From Benincasa hispida (Eukaryota; Streptophyta; Magnoliopsida; Cucurbitales; Cucurbitaceae), in contig NC_052350.1 in assembly GCF_009727055.1 (NCBI RefSeq), forward strand, positions 14,023,658-14,087,657: a DNA stretch of 64,000 nucleotides, in the 5' to 3' direction. The first letter of the stretch is position 1. Every line of letters begins with the position of its first letter. A program made the position numbers and the translations under genes. Below are positions 31,836 to 44,265 of the stretch, piece by piece. The notes under the pieces were generated by a model. The model saw only the letters and a list, made by a program, of their open reading frames with translations, was not told where the DNA came from and did not search any database.

Positions 31836-34530
31836 CGGTTATCTGATATTCCAAATTACAGATCTAAATTGAACGCTTTTTACAGTCGCGGTGGGTTTCT
31901 ACATTTGTGGTTAACCATTTTCTGCATTTTTGGATGAATTTGATGAACGTTTCGGGTTTAAATTGCCTTTTTGTTAAAGCTTTCGGTATTACAAAGTGTT
32001 AATTGTAAGGGCCCCTGTGTTTTTGGGGAATATTAACTTTGCAATCGAGTCTGTAATTCGAAAAGTTCGAGTTCGTCAAGTCGTCCGTGATGAAGCTTTG
32101 GCGCATGGCGATGCAGTTCTCAACGAAGAAGAAGATCAAGCATTTGTCGGATCATGTAGCCTCAGGTAAACGATCGTTGGGATTTAACTAACGATCGTTT
32201 AGATTTTTTTTTCTAGGTGATCGTGTAGTATTTTCAAAATGATCGTTTAGCTAATGCTAAGCGATGGGGTAAATCGTTTACCATATCGCGTAGAATTGGT
32301 TGCGCAAATGCATAGGCGCTGGAGGTAGGCGATCGTAGTGGGATCATGCGATGCTCGTCGTTTAGTAGAAGGCGCGCGCTAGACGACCATGTAGTTAGCA
32401 AGCTTCATCGCTTAGTTACTACCTATGCGATCGCGTGTATGCGATACGGAGGCTCTAGCTAAACGATCGCTTAGGTGATGGTGCTTTGCGGCATCGTAGT
32501 CGCTTAGACGATCGCGGAAGGTGGGCGCTGTGCAGAGCGTGCTAAGCGATCGTGTACTTCAGGCTTCATCGCTTAGTAAAGGTACACGATCGTGTAGTAA
32601 TAACTAAACGATCATTTGGATTTTTCTAGACGATCATATAGTAAATGCTAAATGATCGTTTAACTCTGGGAGTGCTAGTAAATGGTAGAGCAAAGCTTTT
32701 GTTTTATCGTGTAGACGATCGCGGGGTGCTCAGTACACAATGAATGGTAGGAGAAGCGATGCTTTGCCGAGCGGTTCAAAACTCGGTTCGCCTATTTGAA
32801 CCGGAGACTCCTTGTCTTTGTAATATTTAGCTTTCCTTTTTGTGTTTTAAGGCAATCTTACCCGGTTCATCAACTTTGATTGCTTATACATGTGATATAT
32901 GGTGCTTATATGCCAAAGTGTTTGTCATATAGTTAAAAACCCACCTTAGGTTGTGCAATTATTCATGCATTATGTATTTTAATTGTTATAATATTGCATG
33001 AAGAAATTACTTGAAAGCATGCGCATGCATCATACAATATAGGAGTTATATTTTGCATGCATTGAGCATTATCATGCATCATCCTTTTATTATAAATGTT
33101 ATAGTCTAAGGGTGAATGGAAACATGTCTTGCTTTTTTCATTGCGGTTTTTGTATAAGTGTTATATAAAATAAGTAGCAATGAATGGACAATACATTGAG
33201 CATGACACTTAGGCTGTTTATAATCGTTACGAATGTCTTGCATGTGTTAGCTTAGCATGGTGGTTATTTCCATTTATAAGTGTTATAAAGGAAATTAGAC
33301 CTAAAATCAATACTTCAGAGTTGCATGCGGACTTAGGGTGAACTCAATTGTTTTAAAAGGGTTTTAAAATTGGATTGAGATAGACCTAAGTTCAAGTGGC
33401 TCTAAAGAGTTTAGTAACCTATATTAATCTTTTAAAATCAATCTAATAGGATTAAATTGGTTAGAATAAAAGATTAAATTTGTTGTAAACCTACCTATAA
33501 GGAACCTTTTGTCTAAGGCGGGTTCTGGCTAGGCTGGGGTTTTTAAGTTGACGGAAATGTAACACCCCTACTTAGGAACCTACCTGGAAAGGTGAATTAG
33601 ATAGATTTTCAACAAGCATGCAACGATTTGGTCAAAGATTCTGTTAAAGAGTTTAATAGATGATGATCAAAAGTTGTTTAACTATCCAAGGTAAATGTTA
33701 CTCTTGGGAAAACCTAAAAGTCACTTAGTTAAAATCCTTAGTCGTGTTTTTTCTAAGTAAACTAAACCATAGGTTTAAAAATACTCAGTGGGAGGAAGAG
33801 GCATATCATATATGTCTATGATTCCACTCACGTTTCTCCCTGTATGTTCACACCGTGAGATTCATGATTGGCCTCGAGATGCCCAGGATGCATCCCCTTT
33901 GGATGGTGTTTGCATGAGTCAATATCAAAGTGGACGGAGAGAGTATTTATAGTAAGTGGGTGAAGGGTGTGTTTCAACACGTCCTATGGTCTCTATCATT
34001 GGTTCACACCATGAGATCATTTTGTACGCCCTCGTGTCTCCTTGGAAGCGTTCCCTTCGGATGAGGTTTGTGCTGTTGATCAATATCAAGGTGAACTCCA
34101 GAAATGGATAGGGTCGCTTTAGGTTTTGCCCTAATCGGATTTTTTCCCTTCGGATTGGCCTTTTGGGACAGACCTCTAGGGCTTAAAATGGCGAGTCACA
34201 CTTAGGGGAGATTGTTAAGTAAGTTAATGATCTCTTGGCCAAATCAATGATGGTCTGTCGTTATAAGAACAAGAGTTGCTCTGGTATTAATGACTAGTTG
34301 AGAACTTCTCAATTCAGAGGAGGGATAACTGACCTCCCTTTGGCGGCTTTTGTCTTAAACCTTTGAAGCGTCATTATGAAAATAGATGCACACAGGGTTC
34401 ATGTTAGTTTTGCTACAACTTTATTGGATGTTGTTTTGTTTTACAACGGGTATTTGCTTAAAACCTAACATAGGTCAATGTGTTTTTCTTTTCAGCAACT
34501 CATTAATATTTCCGTCTAAAGCTTTTAAAA
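31836..34530 (+). repeat. Long non-coding leader of element A2
   Basis: About 2.7 kb separates the primer site from the first gag-pol remnant with no credible open frame. A CGATCG array occupies about 32130-32720. The part at 33800-34200 is similar, inverted, to 41380-41700 in element F. Sequence resembling 33000-33300 recurs at 25440-25860 (inverted) and 37051-37336. Confidence 0.7.
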
Positions 34531-34531
34531 A

Positions 34532-35019
34532 ATGACCGATTATTTGCAGTGGAAAGAATTGTGTGAAACGAATTTCATGGCAAACGACCTCTATCCGACT
34601 ACTCTCCAAAAGAAGAGACAAGATGGTAAATATAATTTATTGGTCTTGGAGACTTATCTGGTAGTGAATGATGATTCTGCTTGGATCCTAGATTCAAGTG
34701 CTACCAATATTGTAAATTCCTCTTCCAAGGATTTAGTTCCTGGCAAACGTTGCCACAGGGAGAGATGACTCTTCGAGTCGGTACTGGTGAGGTTGTTTCA
34801 GTTGTTGCTGTAGGCAAGCTAAAGTTATTCATTGATAAGAAACATTATCTGTTACTGGATAATGTTTTTGTAGTTCCTCATATTAAGAGGAACTTAATCT
34901 CAGTTTCTTGTCTCATTGAACAAGGCTACATCGTCTCCTTTTCTGAGAATAAAGTGTTTATTTTCATGAATGGAATGGAGATTGGTTATGGTATAATGGA
35001 AATAACTTATATGTATTAA
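34532..35019 (+). pseudogene. Gag end and protease remnant of element A2
   Basis: After 34532 the frame enters the end of gag and the aspartic-protease region. The active-site motif appears as AWILDSSATN, with the usual glycine of DSGA replaced by serine. A frameshift near 34735 leads to a second frame with EMTLRVGTGEVVS and VPHIKRNLISVSCLIEQGY. The zinc knuckle and almost all of gag are gone. Confidence 0.8.
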
Positions 35020-35039
35020 GACCGTTAGTCATAAAAGTC

Positions 35040-35710
35040 TTGTTTAACAGTGAAATGTTCAGTACAGCAACAACAGCTAAAAGACTAAAGGTTTATCCAA
35101 AGGAAAACACCCATCTTTGGCATCTAAGGTTAGGTCACATCAACCTCAATAGGATTGCGAGGTTGGTGAAAAGTGGACTTCTAAAGAGTTTAAAAGAAAA
35201 CTCCTTGTCGGTATGTGAATCAAGCCTCGAAGGCAGGATGACCAAACGACCTTTTATTGAAAAATGTTATAGAGCCAAGGAAGCCTCAGAGCTTGTACAT
35301 TCAGACCTCTGTGGTCCGATGAATGTTAAAGCTCGAGGTAGGTATGAATATTTCATCTCTTTTATAGATGATTATTCAAGGTTTGGGTATCTCTTCCTAA
35401 TGCAACGTAAGTCTGAAGCCCTTGACAAGTTCAAGGAGTATAAGGCTTAAGTTGAAAACTTGTTAGGTAAGAAGATAAAAACACTATGATCTGGTCGTGA
35501 TGGAGAGTATATGGATCTCCTATTCCATAACTATATGATAGAACATGGGAATGCGTCCCAACTCTTGGCCCCCGGTAATCCTCAGCAGAATGGTGTATCA
35601 TAAAGGAGAAATAAAATCTAGTTGGACATGGTTCGGTCAATGATAAGTTATGCTCATCTTTCAGACTCAGCTTGAGGTTATGCAATGCAGACTTCATGTT
35701 ATATCCTGAT
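35040..35710 (+). pseudogene. Integrase remnant of element A2
   Basis: The integrase zinc-binding region (HLWHLRLGHINLNRIARLV, CESSLEGRM with the second cysteine lost) leads to the core with LVHSDLCGPM and YFISFIDDYSRFGYLF. A stop follows KFKEYKA at 35450. Beyond it the frame still shows VENLLGKKIKTL and a PQQNG motif with further stops. At about 35710 it runs straight into LTR sequence, so RT and RNase H were deleted. Confidence 0.85.
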
Positions 35711-37050
35711 TCTAGGACTAGAGAGATTGCTCCCTTAAAGGCTGATTCTGGGACTTGAACATAGTGGCCACAACTCGTACTATGACTAACAGTTAACGGA
35801 TGGTGGATCCCGTGACTAAAGAATTTAGTTAGTTATTCACGTACAGTTGAAGCTTGGATTCAGCTGAGGATCAATTCTTGGTGTTGATTTGAAATGTTTA
35901 AATTGACAAGAGGTATTTTGATTATATATGATATAATCGGTATGATGTATGAGATACAACTAGTGGAGGATTGATGTAAATGAGATTTACATTAAGTACC
36001 ATGGAATAGAAAAAGAACAACTATGGTTTATATGTTTCATGAGATGAAATATTAAAACTATAGGTTATAAATATAGTATGATAAGTTGGTTATCATTTAT
36101 ATTTATAATAATATTAATTATTGGATAATTAATTCTTTTTCTTTTAAATAACTAAAGTAGTAGGTGGTTATTGGATCATGGTAACTGTGAGCTTAAAAGG
36201 AAAGTGGTTTCCTATTTGAAAAAGAAGTTTTTACAAACATTTGAAAAGGTTTTGAGTTTTTCTCTCCGCGCAAAAGAAACTCACAAAGTCGTCAAGTAAA
36301 TACGAATTTACTAAACGACGGCTGGGCGAGCTAAACGATCGTGCAGGTGCGAGCTAAACTATCGTGCAGTATTTACTAAATGATCGCATAGCTTTGCTAG
36401 ACGATCACTGGCCTAAGGTAAACGATTGTGTAGAGTATGTACGAGAATGACTGAGCTAAACGATTCCATAGCTTTTGCTAGACGATCGTTTTACTTTATC
36501 TAAACCGATTGGGAATCGACCTATACGATAGGTCTCAGCCATCTCCCACTTGCCCAGTCGTGTATGCGATCAGTGTTTCCTCCTTCGTCTGCCTCATACC
36601 AAGTCCGAAACGAGCCCACCCTCTGTTTTTTCACACCGAGAGTACAAGGTCGCCTTGTTAGTGGAGTCAGATTCAACTCGACACCGTCGAGGTTTTCTGG
36701 ACCCCATTCGTGGTGCTGCAAAGAAGTTCGTTCGTGTTGCGGAGGATTTCGTGACCGAGGAGATAGTTGAGGACGAGTGTGAAGTGTTCGTGCAGTGTTG
36801 CAGTCGTGTAGATTGAGTATTCGTGGTCGTTGTTGTTCGAGCGATCGTGCACATTGGAGTGTGGAGACGCGTCTGCATTTGTTCATACAGTTTTTCCCTC
36901 TGTACATTTGAGATTCTCATGCTGTAATATCTGTATTATTTGCATAACTGTTTGTTTTGAAGTCGACTATAAATATATGTTCATTCATGATTGTAATTTG
37001 GAATAGTCTTGTTCCGCTGCTCATGGAAATCTCGCTTCCGATTTCCTTCA
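35711..37050 (+). repeat. Family-A 3' LTR of element A2, 5'-truncated
   Basis: It begins inside the LTR (GATTGCTCCCTTAAAGG) and ends GATTTCCTTCA. A TATA-like TATAAATATAG lies near 36066 and a second, TATAAATATATG, near 36968. A CGATCG array spans about 36300-36540. The start of the LTR and its polypurine tract were lost in the same deletion that removed RT. Confidence 0.85.
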
Positions 37051-37336
37051 ATCTTTATATTATAAGCGTTATAGTATAAAGGTGTATGGAAGCATGTATG
37101 CTTGGTTCGTTGCTTTGTTATATGAGTGTTAAATAAAAGTACCAATGAATGAACAATTCATGGAGCATGACACTTAGGCTTGTTTATAATAGTTATGAAT
37201 GCCTTGTATGTGTTGCTCCGCGTTGTGGATGGTTTTTGTTGTTTCCGGTTATAAGCGTTATAATGGAAATTAGAACTAAAATCGAAAAGAAAGAGTTGCA
37301 TACAGACTTAAAATGAATTAGGTAAATGTAACTTGC
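37051..37336 (+). repeat. Displaced leader fragment of family A
   Basis: Directly after the 3' LTR comes sequence similar to 33070-33330 of the A2 leader, without the primer site and first part of a leader. This suggests the LTR once served as the 5' LTR of another copy, now deleted to this stump. Confidence 0.6.
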
Positions 37337-37625
37337 CTTGAATAATTATCTATAAAGCTAATGAAATAATCATAACCTCCCCGTGCTTGAACACTCATCG
37401 ATCCACAGAGGTTCGAATGCATGAGTTCTAAGGTTTCTTTGGCTCGACAACCTTTTCCAGAAAAAGATCTTTTTGTCATTTTTCCTTCGAGACATGACTC
37501 ACACGGTGATAAAGAGACATCTTCTAATTTGTTTAGAAGTCCACATTTAGCCAGTCTCTCAATCCTATTGAGATTAATGTGGCCAAGTCTCAAGTGCCAA
37601 AGATAGGTACTCTAAGAAATGTGTT
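37337..37625 (-). pseudogene. Integrase remnant of element F
   Basis: The minus frame gives the integrase zinc-binding region with RLGHINLNRIERLAKCGLL and CESCLEGKM (both cysteines present), then LMHSNLCGSM and YFISFIDNYSR, where it stops at a rearrangement breakpoint. The initial part, including the first histidine pair, is in another frame. Confidence 0.8.
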
Positions 37626-38241
37626 GCCTTTTTCTTTGAGTTTTAGCTTTTTTAAACATTTCTGTGTTATATACAGCTTCAACTTTAGATAGTTTTAACT
37701 TATATAAGTGACTTTCTAAGTTTGCAAAACAGATCTGTATACCTCTTTTTGTAATGAACGCTTCATTAAGACAAAAATTTACTTTGTACAAATCTTCCAA
37801 CAAACAGGAAATAGATATAAAATTTCTTTTATAAGAAGGTACATAAAGAACATTTTCTAAATACAAATATCTATTTCCAAAAGTTAACTTAACAGCTCCC
37901 ACTGCTTTTGCTAAGATATGCTCCCTTGATCCAACCCGGAGAGTAGTCTCATCATTTTCAAACTGCCTCCAGGAACTAGTTTCCTGAGAAGAAAAACAAA
38001 CATGATTAGTGACTCCTGAATCTAATATCCAAGTAAAATCTTCATTCTCCACTATATATGTTTCAATAACCAGTAAATCTAATTTACCTTGTCTTTCTTT
38101 TTCATCTTTCTTCTTGACAAAATATTTAGGGCAATTTCTTTTCCAATGCCCACTTCCGTTGCAATGGAAACATTTTCCTTTCGCAACTTCCTTTTTGCCT
38201 TTCTGTGCAGCTGAAGCCTTCCCCTTCCCAGTTTCCTTCAT
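37612..38241 (-). pseudogene. Gag zinc knuckle and protease of element F
   Basis: A 209-codon open stretch contains a complete CCHC knuckle CFHCNGSGHWKRNC, then the protease motif TWILDSGVTNHV and VPSYKRNFISISCLLEDLY. The stop at its end lies before the integrase zinc-binding region. The gag-protease core is better preserved than in element A2. Confidence 0.85.
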
Positions 38242-38942
38242 TTTCTTTTGAATACCTTTATTCTTGGAGAAAGAAGAGCCAAATTTACTCCAAGAAGACG
38301 AATTTTTCTAGGGTTTCCTTTTTGAAGTGGAAGCAACATTTTCTTCTGCCTTTGAATCTTTATTTTTCAATAAAGATTCGTAAATCTGGAGTTCGTTGAG
38401 AAGAGTCCTCAAGTTATACTCTATCTTATTCATCATGGCATTCGTTTTGAATTGAAAATAACTCTTCGGAAGAGACTACATGATGAATCCAACTTGACTT
38501 TTCTCATTCATGACGGCTCTGTTCACTTCTACAATATTGAAGTGAACCATCATGTTCAAAACATGTTCCCTTATGGAGGTTCCTTCCTTCATTCTACAGT
38601 TGTAAACGAATTTAATTGCTTCATGCATGACATACATGGACGGTTGTCCAAATAAAACCTGTAAAGAGTCCATGATTTCTCTTGCAGTAGCTAACCTCTC
38701 GTGTTTCTTATACAGCACATCAGATATATAGCTAAAATATAAACCCGAGTCTTTTCTTTAGCTTTGACCCATCTATCATATGCATCCCGAACTATTCCTT
38801 TTATGTTGGGACTAGGAGTTAAAACGAATCAAAGATCATCTATTACTAGTATCATGTTTATATTCGATTTCCAAGTTCCATAATTATCATCGTTAAGGTT
38901 TTCAGAAGCTAATAGTGAAGGATCTCTTACCGAAGAATTCCA
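38242..38942 (-). pseudogene. Gag (UBN2-type) of element F, central part
   Basis: Frame fragments read ASENLNDDNYGTWKSN, VRDAYDRWVKAKEKTRVYIL, then an open piece at 38476-38718 with GLATAREIMDSLQ-like text, FGQPSMYVMHEAIKFVYNC and KEGTSIREHVLNMMVHF. These are the standard UBN2 gag blocks of plant Copia elements. Several stops and frame changes separate them. The N-terminus continues across the inserted LTR. Confidence 0.8.
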
Positions 38943-41022
38943 TGAGCGCGTTCAGATCGCTCCAATTTCACAGTGACCAAAATACACAATATACATTCAA
39001 ACACACAGTTATGTAAACAAACGGTCAATTAAAGACATGCTTTGAACAAAAATAAACGAGGGAGAGAGTTTCCATACCAGTTGAAGACGTTCTTCAAATT
39101 TCGGAACTTAATGCAGCGGAAACCTCTACCCGATCAACCAATGCCTAGTAGAAGCGTCACCTACAGCAACACGAACAACCGCACAAACACGAACGTCGTG
39201 GGGACGACAACACCAGAAAAGAGCCCTAGGTGTTCTCGGAGTGAGAACCCGAAGCATGGTCTTTGGTGAATTTGGTAGAGGAAGGAGGACGAACAGATCG
39301 TGTAGGCGATAAGCAAGTGGGAGGGAAAAGACGCTATCATATAGCACAATGCTTATCGTTTAGGAGAAGCTACACGATCGTGTAGATTTTACTAAACGAT
39401 TGTTTAGGAAAAGGTATACGATCGTTTAGCTAACACTGCACACTATACAATCGTTTAGGAAAGCTATCCGATCGTTTAGGACTTAGTGTTTGATCGTTTA
39501 GGTGCAGAGCGACTATCGTATAGGCTCTTGATTTTAAGTGATCGATTATGATTTCACCAACGCGCGACTTCTATTTTTTTTTCTGGACTGACGATTCAAA
39601 ATGAAAACCAATTTCATTTTAATTCATCGGTTACAATAACCGACGCATTCCCACTAACACGCGTCCGAACGTGATTTTTTGCTTAATTATCATATAATTA
39701 ACCAATTAAAATATTAATAAAATAATCATATTATATTTTTAACCTATAGTTTGATATCACATATCTACAATAGTATTTTCTCCTCTACTTGATATAAATC
39801 ATATTTATATCTAGTTTCCTCCAAAATAATGTGTCTCGAACATTTAGCCAATTATATCATATATAATTAACCAGTCCAATTATATCATATATAATCGAAC
39901 TTCCTCTTGTCAATTTGAACATTTCAAATTAACCCGAACACTGATTCTCGACTTTATCCAAGCTACCCAGGGGACCTAATGGATCTGTGGCTCGAAGCTC
40001 CAACGGTGTGTGAATAGCTGACTAAACTCTTTAGCCATGAGATCCACCATCTGTTAACTGTCAGGCATTTCACTAAAGACTAACAACTGAACTCTTTTTA
40101 CCATAGATGTATTTCTGTGTCCATCGAATATAACCAATCACGAATACGATGACTTTTCACAGATGCCCGTAAGTACAGCTGGGCCAAATTACCATTTTGC
40201 CCCTGTAGTTAATCTTACTCCGTAAGTACCACTGATTCCTCTAATGAACAATACAACATAGTCCAACTATGTGTGAACACCTCTCAAGCTAAGAGAATGT
40301 GTGTGGTGCCACATCGTTCAAGCCCTGGAATCAGCCCTTAAGAAACTACCTATCTACTTACCCCTGCCTCGGGGAAGGAGTGAATTCCATCTTGTGTAGA
40401 TGAGTTCTCAGCTCCCAAATCAGATGAATCCCCAAAATGGTAGGTTTAAATCGGGGATCTGGCCATTCGCACCTATACAAATCAAAAGACCACCCTCAAT
40501 GGCAGGAGTTTCCAACTCACTCAGGATTGAGGTTATGTTACCTATGGTCATCCTAGTAAAACGAAGTCTCTATCATGAATAGTGTTATATAACGAGATGT
40601 TAACACTTCGTGGTTAGGTCTTATACAAACTCTTTGTATATAACACCCCCGCTTGCATGTCCCCAACACGAATTATCAGGATCAGACCATCTGTGACAAG
40701 TCACAACACTTGTGACCATTCCACAAAGCGGGTCACATCCGTAGCGCTACAAGGACAAGGTTTCCCTCTTATATCCATATACTACAAACCATTTTGGTTA
40801 TCACTCAAGACATGATCCACTTGTATGTCACCACATACATGCTTGAGTCACATACAGATAACTAGGGATTTTATGTTTATTGGTTTATGGTAAAGCAAAT
40901 AAAACAAGCAACTGAGGAAAATACAAAATGTGAAGTAAATATCATATATTATACAACACAAGCGTTCGTACAAACTGTTTAAAAACTACAGGACACAAGA
41001 CTTTAAGGCATCAACCCCAACA
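38943..41022 (-). repeat. Family-B solo LTR inserted in gag of element F
   Basis: A full-length LTR of 2080 bp, TGTTGGGG to GCGCTCA in element orientation, sits with gag codons on both sides: MSTSIIQLL on the 5' side and NDDNYGTW-type gag on the 3' side. No matching 5-base duplication is visible at its edges. A CGATCG array lies at about 39296-39545. Confidence 0.85.
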
Positions 41023-41048
41023 AGCAGTTGTATAATGGATGTTGACAT
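41023..41048 (-). pseudogene. First codons of element F gag
   Basis: On the minus strand an ATG at 41048 opens the frame MSTSIIQLL, the usual N-terminus of this gag type, and is cut by the LTR after the ninth codon. Confidence 0.7.
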
Positions 41049-42550
41049 TGCGTAAAAAAAGTAAACAAATTATTAGAGAATTGATTTAACTCTTTTTAAT
41101 CTAGTTTATTTAGCAAAAATAATGTACCCATTCTCATTATTCTTTTGTTACGATACTTCAGTGAGTTAGAATAGCCCCCACCGAAGGGCAGTCGACTACT
41201 CTTTCACTGAATCAAGACATTCTTGACTAAATACTAATACCAGAATAACTCTTATCCTTATAGTACTTAGTTACCGTTTATTTGAATAGAATTTTACTAA
41301 CACTTACAGAGATCGGAATCAAACAAGCCCTCGAAGGAGAAATTTTTTTTTGGAAATGGACCTAAGTAACCCTATCCATTTTGGAGTTTACGGTGTTCCG
41401 AATCCTATGTTACAACCCTTCATAGGGATAGTTGTCACTAAACGACTAGCATGGGGTCATATAAAGCCAACCAGTAGGTGCAACATAGGAATCTCATAGT
41501 GTGACCTAATAGAAGAGACCATAGGACGTGTTGATACACACCCTTCACCCTCTTACTATGAATTACTTTCCCTATTCATCTTGTGATTGACTCATACAAA
41601 CACTTTTCGAATGGAGGTTCCTGCTAATAACAACGCAAAGCTGAGTATGGATCTCACAGTGTGAACTCTTAGGACGTGAGAGCTAGAAATAATATATCTC
41701 ATATACTATTAATCTCCCACTGAAGTGTTCTATTTTATAAAAGATTGGGTAATTACTTGGTTATTAACTGACTAATATTTAACAACCTAAGTCTAGGTGA
41801 TTTTTCCTAGTATAACTCTTATATCGAGATTAACCTATGATGTCTAGGTGATAAACTAATTTTATTACCTTACACCACTCATGCATGCTCATAAAACTAG
41901 GGTTATTGACTTAGATGCCAGTTTGATCTTTAGATAGGAGGTGTTCCGTAAACTGTCAACTTAAGTACCCCCAACCTTAGACAACATCTCCTCGAGTAAG
42001 TAAACAATTCTTGTTTTACAAGTAATCGACCTATTCTTACTCTTAAAAAGGCGATTGAATTGAACCAGTTAACTCTAGGTGAGCATGCATCTTATCTTTA
42101 TTATAGATTTTAAAAGTCTAGGTTATTTTATAACATTTATAACCCTACAACATTCATCTATAACATGCTTCCTTAAACAAACATGCTTTAATATAAAACT
42201 TATATTAAAACTAAGCAAGCATACTATATACATTATAACACTTATAAATATAACAAAAGCATGTATAATATATAACAAATGCATACCACATGCTTATCCT
42301 ATGGTGGTGTTTTTTTAAAAAAAAACTATATGGCATACTTTATGCACACATAATAAAAAAATATTATACGTCACATGCATAATAAGTAAACAACACTAAA
42401 ATGGACCGATTTTGGCATTAAAAGCAAACAAACAACTAAATTATTACATAATTCAACAAGCAGCTCCCTCGAACCGGCTTCAAACACTTTGAACCAACCT
42501 AAACCGGCCAAAAACCACTTGAACCAGCTTGAAAACACCAAAACCATGAA
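41049..42550 (-). repeat. Non-coding leader of element F
   Basis: The part at 41380-41700 resembles the A2 leader at 33800-34200 on the other strand: both have a reference to CACACCCTTCACC / GGTGAAGGGTGTG and the neighbouring GACCATAGGACGTG. No coding frame is credible. The upstream LTR is missing; at 42551 it meets the Gypsy fragment. Confidence 0.6.
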
Positions 42551-44265
42551 AGGCTCTGGGGGCATTGTTTGCGCAAGAAAGGGAGAAGATAAAAGAGCAT
42601 GCTCTCTACTATCTAAGCAGAACTTTGAACGGAGCTGAAATCAATTATTCTCCTATTGAGAAAACATGTCTTACACTCTTTTTTGCTATCGATAAGCTGA
42701 GACACTATATGCAGGCCTTTACCGCTCATCTAATTGCGAAAGTTGACCCGATCAAGTACGTCCTATCTAAGCCGATCATCTCTAGACATTTGGCCAAATG
42801 GGTAATCATGCTTCAGCAATACGACATCGTTTATGTGCCACAAAAGGCGATCAAAGGACAAGCATTGGACGACTTCTTGGCAGATCACCCAATTCCATCA
42901 TATTGGAAGTTACAAAAAGACTTGCTTGATGATGAAGTTCTCTTCACAGAAATCATGGAACCTTGGATCATGTTCTTCGATGGTGGAGTAGGAAAAAGTG
43001 GTGCGGGGGCAGGCATCATCTTCATGTCATCGGAGAAACACTTGCTACCGTATAGCTTTGCATTTGCTATATTGTGCTTGAACAATGTCGCCAAAATCCA
43101 GACATTTGTAATCAGCCTCTTAATGGCTTTGGAGATTGGGGGTATCGTGCATGGAGATTTTTGGTGACTCAAAGTTGTTAATCAATCAGATTTTATTCTA
43201 GTATGATGTGAAGCATAATGACTTGAAGCCTTACTTCATTTACGCCTGACAGTTGATAGAGAAATTCGACAGCGTGACATTAGCGTATGTCTCGAGGTCA
43301 GAAAATAAGAAGGCAGATGCCTTGGCAAACTTGGCTACTGTCCTGACAGTTTTAGACGATGTATCCCTAATTACATCACTTTGTCGAAGATGGGTTATAC
43401 CTCCGGACATCTACAACACACATTAATCTGGACTAAAGCTACAACTTGCTTAACTGATGAGGAAGATTGGCAGGAACCCATAAATTGCCCATAAGCTACA
43501 GTTTCCAGCGTGCATCAATATGAAGAAATGAATGCAATAATAATTTGCTTAATTGATGAGGAAAATTAGCAGCAACCCATAAATTACCTTAAGCATGGGA
43601 GGCTTTCGGACGATCCCCGCCATAAAAATGAGATCTGAAAAAGAGTTGCTCACTTTATTTATCACAAAGGGTTCTTATACCGCTGCTCCTTTGAAGGACT
43701 CTTTCTTCGATGCCTTAGAAAATAGGAATCAATAAAGGCTTTAGTCAGGCGTCTACAGCGCACATCAATCTGGACCAAAGCTACAGTTCCAACTGAAAAG
43801 GATGGGTTACTACTGGCCAAGAATGATCCAAGATTCGATGGAGTATGCAAAGAAGTGTGAGGTTTGTGAATACCATGCAAACTTCATTCATCAACTGCCC
43901 GAGCCTCTACATCCGACTATAGCTTCTTAGCCTTTTGAAGCGTGGGGACTTGATCTTGTCATCTCTATAACACCTAAGTCATCAGAGGGCATTCTTACAT
44001 CTTCGCAACCAATGATTACTTTTCAAGGTGAGCTGAGGCCATCGCCTTGAGAGAAGCTAAGAAAGAAAATGTGGTGGACTTTATCCGCACTCACATCATC
44101 TACCAGTATGATATCTCCCATCCAATTGTGACAGATAATGGGAGGTAGTTCTCCGATCGCTTGATGGACGGTTGTGTGAGGCAAGTTCAAGCAGTTCAAG
44201 TCATCTAAGTACAATGCTACTGCAAATGGGTTGGTAGAAGCATTCAAGAAAACGTTGTGATCTAT
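42551..44265 (+). pseudogene. Ty3/Gypsy (Tat-like) pol fragment with two RNase H domains and integrase
   Basis: The open part at 42565-43167 contains the end of the first RNase H (ALYYLSRTLNGAEINYSPIE, LRHYMQAFTAHL, QALDDFLADHPIP). It then starts a second, archaeal-type RNase H with MFFDGGVGKSGAGAGIIF. This double RNase H is typical of the Tat branch of Ty3/Gypsy. After a frameshift at about 43160, fragments of the rest of RNase H (NKKADALANLATVL), the integrase zinc-binding region (AKKCEVCEYHANF) and the core (PFEAWGLDLV) follow in several frames with stops. RT and LTRs are absent. A roughly 50-base block near 43447 is repeated near 43550. Confidence 0.85.

Larger units (their letters stand above)
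31313..37050 (+). mobile_element. Family-A Copia element A2, deleted
   Basis: In order: a partial 5' LTR, primer site, a leader of about 2.7 kb, a short remnant of gag and protease, half an integrase, then a direct junction into a 5'-truncated 3' LTR. RT and RNase H are missing. The left end is an assembly chimera, so whether the 5' LTR is really truncated is unknown. The coding part has several stops and frameshifts. Confidence 0.8.
37337..42550 (-). mobile_element. Copia element F, truncated, gag split by a family-B LTR
   Basis: Minus orientation. From high to low coordinate: a non-coding leader, the first nine codons of gag (41023-41048), a family-B LTR, then the rest of gag, protease and the start of integrase, cut at about 37337. 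RT, RNase H and both of its own LTRs are missing. Its gag and leader are related to those of families A and B. Confidence 0.75.

Noticed and set aside
36521..36920. Overlapping frames of 88-128 residues
   Set aside because: They are shadows within the family-A LTR; similar false frames appear at 31463-31753 in the related LTR.
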